From contig JAWDGP010004927.1 of NCBI GenBank assembly GCA_033675545.1, positions 1,937,001 through 2,001,000 of the forward strand: DNA of 64,000 nucleotides, read 5' to 3'. The notes beneath the pieces were generated by a model that saw nothing but the letters and a program-made list of their open reading frames with translations, had not been told where the DNA came from and did no database searches. The stretch is from Elysia crispata (lineage: Eukaryota; Mollusca; Gastropoda; Plakobranchidae). Below are positions 13,101-43,100 of the stretch, in pieces. The translations under genes and the position numbers were made by a program. The number at the start of each line of letters is the position of its first letter. The first letter of the stretch is position 1.

Positions 13101-13496
13101 AAACTCAAAAGCAACAGACAAATGGAAGTTTGCTGAAAGTTTATCAAAAATAAGATATAATGGTATGTGAACATTTCAGATTTTCACCTTTTTCTTGAAG
13201 AAAGTTTCCGCAAAAAATTATATAATTTTCATCTTAGAAAGTCACATATTTTTCTGATGAATTACTTTTTTTCAAAAATTGAGAAACTTTCGATTTTTAA
13301 AAAGAGAGAATGGTTTTGGTTTGTTTTTGTTTTGTTGGGTTTTTTTTTTTTGGAGGGGGGGGGGCAGCATGCTTGGTATTTGGCACAAAAAATTGCATGA
13401 TTAGTCTACCAATTCAATGCTTCACGCTAATTTTTTTCTATCAAGTAGTCCTACGTAATCTAGATTTCTACTGATAATTATTTTGTTATGATGGTC
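10196..13496. other. No gene seen; downstream of NT5C2
   Basis: Very AT-rich sequence with A-runs and no exon or RNA gene I can support. It lies 3' of the NT5C2 coding end on the minus strand. Part could be 3' UTR if the proximal polyadenylation signal at 13497-13502 is bypassed. Confidence 0.4.
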
Positions 13497-13502
13497 TTTA
13501 TT
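13497..13502 (-). promoter_or_regulatory. Candidate NT5C2 polyadenylation signal (AATAAA)
   Basis: TTTATT on the plus strand reads AATAAA on the minus strand, about 83 nt past the NT5C2 stop codon. It is the first canonical hexamer after the stop. Use of it cannot be shown from sequence alone. Confidence 0.45.
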
Positions 13503-13584
13503 TGCTTGCATAAAGCAACTAATATAATTATGATGTGTTACAGCAGTTTTCACATGCATCATAAAAGCTACAAGTCTTCCCCCA

Positions 13585-32893
<19,309 letters not shown>

Positions 32894-33429
32894 CTGAAAA
32901 AAGATTTCCAGAAGAAAGTTCTACTTTCCTTTGGGCTTTAACACATATTTTAAACAGTAGTTGTGAAAAATTAAAATTTGATTAATTCTGTTGTTGAGAG
33001 TTAAGACTCTTGAGAAAGAAAGACTGGTTTGGATATGAATCGTAAATACCTTATCTATTCGAAAAACAAAATTACAAAGCTCATTAAAGGTAACAGAATA
33101 TCAGGCCGCCCTAGAGATTTACAGTGTCCTTTGCACCTCCCTACTAGCAAAACTACTTTCTTGGTTTCAAGTATAATATTTACTTTGTTTTTCAGTGTAG
33201 GCCTACAGAATAATTTTGGAAAATCGAGAACAACTGACATAACCATCCAAAAAATCGATTACCTGTACTTTCATGTGATGCAAAATGTGTGCGCTTTGTC
33301 GCCACTGTTATGCTAGATCTACAAACTACTTTGCACCTAAAAGACTAAAAATTTGATTGTATAATAATAATTTGCTAAGAACTACTATGACAATTTGATG
33401 CTCTGCTACGATTTTTCAAAAATAGTTAC

Positions 33430-33860
33430 ATAGTATTTGATCTGAAATCTAGAATCTAGATGATCTAGATCTAGATCTAGCTAAGGTGCACAGAGTTATA
33501 CTTTGATGGCCTGGTTGAAGGACTGTTTCTGTGGAACGATCTTGCTTACAAAAGTAAACATTACAACTAGGAGTCTCACTTACCTTGGAAAATCTCGGCC
33601 TTTTTTTAGTCTGGAGCGACGTCTTTCAAATTATAATCTTTAAAATTCTTTTAGATCCAAATCTACGTATAGATCTTGATTGGTCAAGATTAGTTTTGGT
33701 CTTGAATAATAAGCTGGACCTAGATCTAGATCTAGTCAATTTTTCTCTGTTTGATAAGTTTGCAACTTCGGTAACTTTTTTTTTTCCCGGAATCTAGATC
33801 TAGAAATCTAGATCTCTAGATCTAAATCGAGATCTATTCTAGACTAGATCTACATTAGTT
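33430..33860. repeat. AGATCT-rich motif cluster at the NT5C2 5' end
   Basis: Overlapping copies of CTAGATCTAGATCT-type sequence at about 33454-33480, 33717-33737 and 33792-33850. They surround the putative NT5C2 leader exon. The motif is its own near-palindrome. Similar clusters recur near 37.1 kb and 58.3-58.5 kb. Confidence 0.8.
33584..33660 (-). other. NT5C2: Putative 5' UTR exon of NT5C2
   Basis: A strong donor (CCAAG then GTAAGTGAG on the minus strand) lies about 690 bp upstream of the first coding exon, whose ATG sits directly after a CAG acceptor. The gene therefore needs a non-coding leader exon, and this is the best candidate. The upper boundary (transcription start) is unknown. Confidence 0.45.
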
Positions 33861-33869
33861 AAATTTTGG

Positions 33870-34957
33870 CTGCACTAGAATCTGGATTTCTCTCTCTCTC
33901 TTAGTATCTAGATGAACCTTAGCTGAGTTAGCTCCACAATTAACCTGACGTATTCTTGTATCGATTGCGAAGATCTAAATGAGCCTACAGCTTAGAGTTT
34001 GATCTACCCAGACGATCAGCTGTTACCTCCCAGTAAACGTTGAATGCATCAGTGAACTTTATGTACTGCGTACTTGCCTGTGACCTGCCCTAAAATACTC
34101 CCAGAGTTTACTCTTCGGATTACAACATCATAGCTAAAAATAGAACTCTTCAAGCTAGGCTACCTTTCGTCAAAAGAGAGGTCAACTTTACGAGGTAGGA
34201 CTATGCATGACATTTACAAAGTACTATTTTTCTTTCAACAAGAATGCTGATGTGGAGATCTATCTTGCACCCAGTCTATTATGTATGTTTGGTAAAGATC
34301 AACATATTCTCTCTGTGTGCAGTGTGAATGGGAAGGAAAGTTCAAAACCCTAGTAGCCCTACAGTCATGTCAAGTCAACTGAAATTTGCCATCAGCTCGA
34401 CGGGACTCATGGTTATATAAATTAAATATCAAAGATGATCTGTTTTGGTTTTTTGCACCAGAAGCACTTTTCTTTTTTAAACATAAAACAGCTTATTTTT
34501 TTATTACAATTTTTCGAATCTTTCTGTTTTTGGTTTTGATTTATTTACTTTAAAAAATAAAACCAAAACAAATCTTCGAGATTAAATGAATAACTATGCC
34601 AGCTTTGCGAAAAGATTATCAGAATGAACTGGTAAAAATGAAGGATAAATTTAAACCATTATGCAACAAACAGCTTATTTTATTTTTCTCTGCATGTTTG
34701 AAATTCTATGAGGCCCTTAAAGGGTAGATAAAAAAAAATCAAACATAAGTTGAGACAATTTAGCAGTGTAGAGAAAAACAAATTTGCCCCCACTCAAGAA
34801 TCATGCAATGGAGACGAAGAATGCCAAGGACTACAAAAAAAAAAAAAAAGGTTAAAAATTAACGCTGACTGATCGCAGAAGATGTGGCCAACCATGGAAA
34901 ACTGTGATCTAAATATATCTAAGATAGCTACAATTAAACCAAGACGAAGAAGAACAG

Positions 34958-34988
<31 letters not shown>

Positions 34989-35018
34989 AACAACAACAAC
35001 AACAATAGCAGCAACAGC

Positions 35019-35050
<32 letters not shown>

Positions 35051-36791
35051 GAGAAAGAGAAGGATCGTGATAAAGAGGAACTGTATGGAAGGAACATAGG
35101 TGAGAGCCAAACATAAATACAATGTGTAATTTTTTATGCCAATTACACGAGCGGGTGAATGTGGAGATGATAATTATGCTCTGAAACTTGTGTTTTCTCT
35201 CCAAGTAAGAAAGAAAAACAGGAGTCTAGTGGGTTGGACTGAGACTTCATCATCACTTCAGTTTGCACTGAATATACATGGTCTCTCAATGTGTACAAAA
35301 CCCTGCTCTTTGTCAGTAAAATAAGACATAAATAACACGAAAAAAAATGTGAACTTATCTAATGTATAGAAAGCCCTAACTTGGCCAACTCTTTTTGTGG
35401 AGGAGTTATTTAAATAACTTAAGACGAAAAAGATTACTCAATGTTTAACCAACAAACTAAAGCGATCAAATGTTATCTATAGTGACAGAAAATTGAATTA
35501 TTCAAAGCCTCTCCTTCTTTTGATTTAGTTAGACAAACAACAATGATAAATAGCATGTAACAAAAACACAATGTGATCTTTATTTCTCACATTTATTTCA
35601 TATTCGTTGCATTAACTTGTCACCATTTAAACCCCCATCTGATTTTTACAAGTTGTTTTGATAACTTAAAAAAAATGTTAGAGTGGCATGTCAAAAGGGC
35701 TCTTTACCTTGAACTTTGAACATCATTGACATGTTTTATCTTTACTAAACGCATGCTCAATTTCACCCTTTAGTAAGGTGTTCTATCGATTAGGGTCGAT
35801 GATGACATAACTTCTGCTACGTAGATGTAATACCCAATCAGTATCTTGTGCTAGGTCATGGAGAATCAGGTTGACAAACTTAAGTGTGGATGTATGTGAG
35901 GGGGAGGTATTGTCGCTCTCCTTTTCCTCTCGATCTTCTGCATTCCAGTTGAGGGCTTGCCAGCCTTTAGCCACATGGTTTGCTGCTCATCTCTTTCTGT
36001 ATTCGATACAGGTCGGCAAAGAGCTGGAGGGTGGGCAGAGCCATGCCGTCTCTCGTCCCGTACTTCAATAAGTTTATACATACTGTATGAACACGATCGC
36101 TTCACAGAGTAAGCTGGTGATATTTCTGTAGACCAGACGAAGTCTTCAATCTCATCAAAATCACTCCATTGTTTCTATCTGCATTCCTCTTCTTTTTCTT
36201 CAGGATAGGCCTAGGACTTGAAAAAGTCCTTTTATGGTTGACTCAAGACTTTATAATTATGATCCCTGCATTCGCTGTGAAAATATCCAGTGGCGTATCT
36301 GTTAGTGTAAACAATGAACACTTTCAACCATAAACAGGTTGTTTCCTATTTTAGTCATGAAGATGCATATTCTTTTTCTTTCTTTTTTTTCCATGTTCCA
36401 ATTAAGAAAAAAATTGTTTCTTAAACAAATGCATTTTTTTTCAGAAATATTATACAAAGATATCCGCACAAAACAAAACACGAACTGTTGCCCAGCAGCT
36501 GTGAAATTGATTAGAGTTTCAGTTATATTTCTACCATTCCATGATATACTTCTGTGTCATTTCTCACATTTTTTCCCCATTACTTTAGAAGACTTGTTTT
36601 TCTCTCAAACAATTTTTTTCCTAAAAGTAATAGGTATTAAATACAATGAGAAGTTCCCCGAATGCCTATATCTTTAAATGAAAAACATGTAGCTTAATGT
36701 AAATGATCTCATTAAAAATCATCAGTAAAAATCTTGGTGTGGAATTATCAGTGTGTCAGTATTTGAACAGGAGCCAAGAGTAGAAAACAAA
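33870..36791. other. Intergenic, between divergent NT5C2 and NCBP1
   Basis: Divergent promoter interval of about 3 kb. It holds the (AAC)n tract, poly(A) runs and scattered TAGGCCTA-type palindromes (for example near 36205). Reading frames at about 35783-36105 on both strands overlap one another and have no family match. No gene is supported. Confidence 0.5.
34958..35050. repeat. (AAC)n trinucleotide repeat
   Basis: AAC units interrupted by AAT and AGC. It is open in several frames on both strands (runs of Thr, Cys, Val, Leu), which are artefacts of the repeat. Confidence 0.96.
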
Positions 36792-37004
36792 ACCACCAAA
36801 GGAATTAACAGGATTACGATCTTTTGCAAGTTACCAAGCCGTTAACCACCAAAGGAATTGAAAGGATTCCGATCTTTTGGAAGTTATCCAAGCCGTTAAC
36901 CACCAAAGGAATTGACAGGATTCCGATCTTTTGCAAGTTATCCAAGCCGTTAACCACCAAAGGAATTGACAGGATTCCGATCTTTTGCAAGTTATCCAAG
37001 CCGT
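36792..37004. repeat. 54-bp minisatellite, four copies, just upstream of NCBP1
   Basis: Units start ACCACCAAAGGAATT at 36792, 36845, 36899 and 36953. The first unit is 53 bp (one base missing in GTTACCAAG versus GTTATCCAAG), the others 54. Because 54 is divisible by three, the array is open on both strands and gives repeating 18-residue peptides; I do not read these as a gene. The array ends about 150 bp before the NCBP1 start codon, so it is in the promoter or 5' UTR. Confidence 0.97.
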
Positions 37005-37094
37005 TTCTCTTCTAGCTCCAGTCTAGTTTCAGTTTCTGTTCTAGAGACTCACGGCCCTTTGGATTTTCTGGCTTTGCGGCTCGGCAAGATCTAG

Positions 37095-37139
37095 ATGTCA
37101 AGTCTGAACGCTACCAGATCTAGATTTACTTATCATTAA
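37095..37139 (+). other. Possible upstream ORF in the NCBP1 leader
   Basis: A 14-codon frame, ATG at 37095 and TAA at 37137-37139, ends 13 nt before the NCBP1 ATG. If the leader includes it, it would be a classic short uORF able to dampen translation. The transcription start is unknown. The ATG overlaps an AGATCTAGATG motif. Confidence 0.35.
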
Positions 37140-37152
37140 ATCACTGTTTTCA

Positions 37153-40100
37153 ATGGATCGGCGTCGCAGACATACAGATTCCTTTAGTGAAGACGAAGAT
37201 GGTGAGATATGAATATACACTGTGTAGGATCTTGCTCAACAAATGCAGACACGAAAAGCCTATTATCGATAGCCAGCCTCCCGATCCAGAAACTCGAATC
37301 ACACTTAGCGGAGCTCTAGGTTCTTCATAGCAATGATAATCATTCTCGAATATATAAATTTTATTTTAGCTCAGTCACATCTCAATTTAATGAATTCGAG
37401 ACAGACGCTCTTAACAAATTTCTTCTAGTTTAGATCTTTTGTGAATAGGCCTAGTTCTAGTTTATGCTAGATATGTATCTAATCTAAACAGGCCTGCACT
37501 TTAGAGTGATTCAGTCCCCTTTACTTTTTATTTTTATTACAATGGAACCCTACAGTTAGAACTGTATGGGAATGGATAAAAACTTCCAATAACGAGGATT
37601 TGAATTACAAAAAAGAGGCATAACTAAATCTATGCCCCATATGTACTGTGGATGCAACAAGTAGGGGCCTAACTCTCGCTGTCTTCAATCCACGTTGCTA
37701 CCAGTATCAGTGTTACTAGTGGCACTTTTTTCTTAGGGCTTCAACTCTCTCCTCACTTGTTAGCGCACTGATCAGCCTTTCTTGGGCAGGGATTAGTAAT
37801 AGTATTGCTTGCTGCTTGAGAGATGCGTGCAGTACTTTTGTAATGCCTTAAAATGGCGAGGTATCAACTTCAAATTAAGAGAATCGAACCAGAACAACTT
37901 CGATATATGAATCTGATTTTAAGAAAGTTAAAGAGAAAATAAGAACTTATCCTCTTGCCAAATTTGGTTTATGAGAAATTTGAATAATCATTAAATCAGA
38001 CTTTGAGGTTTCCACTGTATTATTATTATCATCATCATCATCATTATTTTTATATTTGATAATGAATGATTTTTGTAATTTCACTTTGCTTTAAATAGCA
38101 TTAACCTTGTCCAATCCAATGTACTTACTAGTGTTTTTAAGCATTTAATAGAATTTTTAATCCAACCCTATGATAATGTCTTTTATTTTTTATACAAAGT
38201 AAGTGGGCAAGTGGCTCTTAGTCTTACAAAGACTTTATGGATGTAATTGACTTTATATGTCGTCTATTTGTCCAGTCAAATATCAATGAAAAATGCTTTG
38301 CTTTTCATACTGAGGACCCTTCAAATGCTATATATCACCTCAGTATGTTCAAATCAATTTTGTATGTTTAGTTTCATTATCTTTACTGTATGGCAAAACT
38401 GGAAAAATTCTCTTTTACTTTAAGTTGGTGTACAGTTAGAAGGACATTTTTTTTTCCTGCTTAATCTTCTTTAACTTCTGTTCTAGCAGATACAGAGGTA
38501 AATATTATGACATAGCTTGTAATAACAATAAATCATTAAATGGTATTAATGTTCTTAAGAAATGTTCTGCTAACAGAATGCCTTTTAAATATTTTGGCAA
38601 TACTCTACTCACAAATTAGTTCAACATACATTTTTGTGCAAGAAATTGCAAGGAAATTCTTTTAAATGTAGCTACTTGTTTTAGATGTACCTTGTTAGAA
38701 TTTTTTAGGCTAGTTTTTAATTGTTAATCTTTAAGAGCATTTCACATCAGTATATAGCACAAACTTGAGTTGAAGTATTGTAAAAGTGTTATAGGTAGAG
38801 CTTATAAAATCATAGAGATATTGATACCCCAAACCTTTCTTTATTGACGTAAACCATTCTTATTCATGAAGTGAATTTGAATTTTATAAAATTTGATGCT
38901 GATAGTTTAGGAGCTGAACAGGAATAGCATGTTATTTTGTAGGACATACACACATACATACATATCTAGTTTTAAATCTCAAACTTGTTAGCAAAAAAAG
39001 AAATGCAATTGGTGATAACCTTAAAAAGAAATTAATATTTATAGAATGTGATTGGTTCTTTTTTTTTCTCCAGATGATCGTGGTAGGAAACGAAGAAGAA
39101 TTGCTACAGATGATGTTGATATTGAGGACAGGCTTGAGTCTCTCATCACAAGAGTTGGAGAGAAGGTAAAAGCTTCTGAACAGAGTGAAATCTCTTTGTA
39201 CTCATTAATTGTAGTTTATTTTAAAACTCACTCTTAGCAAAGAGCTACTTAACACAGTTTAAAATAATTAGAAGTTCAACTTCAGTACTGTACACATTTG
39301 TAAAGAAAAGTTTAGCTGGAACTTTTTTAAACATGCTTGAAGCTGTTAAAAAGTTTGATTTACAATAGATTTTGATTTATTTGGATTCTAAAATTGTCTT
39401 ATATGATCCAGGTATTGTGAATTTGAAGTTGCTTTTTATTTTTTATTGTTGCCTCAAAACATTTTAAAAATCTTAAATCTTTCAATTGACCTCACTGAGA
39501 AGCTATTTTAATACCTTGCAAAACCTCTGGACTTTGTGCAAGATATATAATTTTTCATAGATATCAATTATCAGTTTTCATGAGACTGTTTGAATTTAGA
39601 TAGGTTTTCTTTATACAATAAAATGTATTGGTACACAGCAAGGGAAAAGATTTCTTAGCCTCTTAATATTTTGGACCTTGAGACGGAAAAGGTGAATTAG
39701 GTTAAAAGAAAATTATATCAAACTGGATCAGTTTTAAAAATATAAATATAAAAAAATCTTTGTGGCCAGTACTGTTGTCAAATTAAACTTTCTACCATCA
39801 TGTTAAACATTTCCTTTGCATTTCAGGCATAGATTTACTTTTCAAATTTTTCTTTCACTTACATACAGAGTACATCATCACTTGAGAGTAACTTGGAAGG
39901 TTTGGCAAGTGTGTTGGAAACTGATATTCCAAACTACAAGCATCAAATTATGAAAATTCTGTGCCAGTGGTGAGTTTTTCAGAGTCATTTGTGACAATAC
40001 TCAAGTAAACATCATATTTTGCAGAATATACACGTTTTTTTTCTTAGTTCCTTGAAAGCTACTATTAATTTGCAATGGGACAGATCATGGACAATTAGGA

Positions 40101-43100
40101 TTTACATGAAAGTGGAAAATTTCTAGATTTTTTGTTTAAAATCAGTTTAGTGTGAAGAAAGGCAGACATAATGTAATATCAGGTGTGCAATAATCTGAGA
40201 GTGAAAAACTTTTTGTCAATAAAAATAAGGTAAAAAAAGAAAGCTGCAATGTAAACTTCAGTCCAAAGTTCAATTTTATATTTCATTTTAAACCTTTTCA
40301 GAATGATTTATGACAGAAAGCATGTACGCTTTTATAGTAGAAAAGCCTAATTCCACCTAATTCACTTTATTGTTCTTCGTTTCTTTCAATTTTTTCAGCC
40401 TTTTGTCTTCATTATAAGAGGATATGAAAATTATACATTTTTCGACTTTCAAAAATTTATATACAAACAGAATTATCTGTTGAACCTGATCTTTAATAAT
40501 TTCCAGGCATATTTAATGTTTTCAACGCTGTTCATAATATGAAATACAACACTCACATTATTATATTACTAATTTAGGTGCTAGATTACTAGTGCATTAA
40601 TGTGGCAGTTTGCAACATTCTTTCTTAATAGTCTGTTGTTTTAGAGGTGAAGAGGAGCATCACATATTCATATAGTTACAAAAGGCAGAATTAATAAATG
40701 AAAAATAATCTCCGTGTAAGATACTATAGAAAGCTTTCAAGGTGTCAAACTTTTCGAAGAAGAGAACAAAAATTAACTTTCAGATAATCCTAGACTAATG
40801 TTTTGTCATTGCTAAAATCTTTTGTAACATTCCATGATTCCTTCATGTTAACAATAACACAGTAACAATGTATGAAAATGCCTGGCATTGTGAAAAGAAA
40901 ATACTGAACTCTTTTCTTTCTTTTTGCTGGAAGGTCAATCCTAGCCCTTATCTTTTCAATTTTATAGATTTGGCAAAATTGAAAAGCAAAATAAACAAAA
41001 AAAGACCTATAAAAACATTTATACATCAATAAGGAGATTTCTTTTTGTAACTGCACTCTTTTTGCTTGTATTAATGATTTTTTTCCTTTGTCCCCACCTT
41101 TGTTTTGTTTGTGTTTCAGTGTCGTCAAACTTCCAGAAAAACTGACAGTGTACACTACCCTGGTGGGTTTGCTGAATGCAAAAAATTATAACTGTGGTGG
41201 AGAGGTAATTTCTTAAACATTGCTACTACAAGTCTGATCCATCTACTCCCATGTAATCTCTTTGACTAAATTCATATTTATGGGATACTTATATTGACAA
41301 CAATGCAGAGAAATAGATTTTATCTTTTACATAATCATATTTGAGGATTAAAAAGACCTTGGTATATTCTACAAAATCATTTTTTAAGTACATTTGGAGG
41401 TACAAGAGTTTTTCTTTTTTGAAAGGAGAGTCATTCAGGTTTACATTTGCCTTTTAATTTAACAAATCTGTTTCAGTTTGTAGAAATGCTGATGAGAAAT
41501 TTGAAAGAGGCGCTCAAGGCAGGAGAATTCGAAAATGCTAGAATGATGGTGAGATTTCTGACATTTTTTACTCATGAAACAGAGAATAGATAAAGATGTG
41601 AATTGTTTTGTTACTTTAAATTGTGGTTTTGCAAATAGATCTATCAGTAATACATGACTTTATATTGCATTTAAACATAAAAAGGATGTATGGTTAAGTT
41701 TGAAACTTTAGCAAATGCAGTGAAGGTAAGAAACATTTGTCACCACATCTCATTTGATTAAAAATCCATGCCATATGCAAGTGAATGACATAATGAATGC
41801 ACACTGAAAAATAAGAAACTTTTTTATATAACCTTTGCAAATCTGGCAGGTTTTTTTTTTCAAACTCTAAATTTTGGTCCTGTTAATAAATCTTTAATTG
41901 TGCAGAAGTCTAATATCACCAATTGTATATTTAGAATTGTTGTTCAATATATTTTCACTTCTTTTGACAGGTGAGGTTCCTGGCAGATCTTGTCAATTGT
42001 CATGTGCTTGTAGCAACATCTTTGCTTCAGATGTTTGACAGTTTTGTTGAAGTTACCCTGGAAGACAATATACCTCAGGTAAAATCCATGTCAGCATAGC
42101 ATTAGTGATGCCAGTTTTCCATAAATTTAGGATTTTCATTAAAAAAAAATCGCCAGTCAATTTCCATAAAGGTCTGTCAAATTCCTCCGTTAGTCTTGGT
42201 GCAACCCAGCGAGGAATTACAGGACAGGGGGAAAGAGGGAAAATTTTCCGGAAAGTCATGGTGCATGTGCTTTTGCTCCAGATAAGCTTATTCACTCTTA
42301 AATAGTAAGCCTAAGTAGTAAACCTATATTATGCGTTAAGAAGTTCAATTATTTTATTGAGTCTTTTATTTGCTGCAGGTAAGATTCTAGGGTTGTGATT
42401 AGATACTGGTATTCAATATGCTAGGCCGCCGCATTGCGCAAAAAAGTTCAGTAAAAAAAAATTTGATCCATTTGGCATCACTATAGTGTGCATTTTAATC
42501 AAATGAATTGTTCATTTTCATAAACTTCGAATGTGAACAGTGTAAAGAAAATTACAAAGCTAGTAGCACTTATTGTTTGATAAAAGTGAATAGTTTTTTA
42601 AGGGAATCTTATCCTAACATTTCCATACCTCTTTCACTTCAATGCCTCAAGATTTCTGTATTTTTGGAGGTTACAATAATCCTGCACCTTCTGGCAACTT
42701 TTAGGTCACATGCCTTCTGATGTTTTTCTCTCTCTGTAACTTGGTTGTGGTAAAAAATGACATAGTTTCATGCGTGCAGTTAGGAGTTACTAAGCAATTA
42801 AGCAATATAGTTGCTTGAACTCTCAAAGCAAGATTTATTTGTATTGTCTCATTATAATATCCCACCTCACCTCATGTGATAAATGAAACCTTACAGCTAT
42901 GACTTGTAAGTGTGTTCGTGTAGAATTAAAGCATTTAAGTCTAACTAAATTATGTTATATTATCTACTTCTGCAGGTGCGCTCGGACATTTACATTTATC
43001 TGGTGCTCTCTGCTTTACCTTGGGTATGTTTAATAAGTGTGTTTCTGAAATATTTAACATATCATTTAGCTAGAAGAAGATCATTTTGATATGAATATTT

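Noticed and set aside
34794..35204. Frames rich in Thr, Cys, Leu or Val
   Set aside because: All arise from the (AAC)n repeat read in different frames.
35783..36105. Overlapping frames on both strands upstream of NCBP1
   Set aside because: No frame resembles a known family, and opposite-strand frames overlap fully. This is typical chance openness in a slightly GC-richer patch.
36814..37015. Repeating 18-residue peptide open on both strands
   Set aside because: A consequence of a 54-bp repeat unit with length divisible by three; no start context, domain or splice support.
42053..42305. Frames on both strands after NCBP1 exon 6
   Set aside because: They lie in intron 6 and run through the GTAAAA donor; exon 7 (42976-43023) continues the CBP80 alignment in phase.
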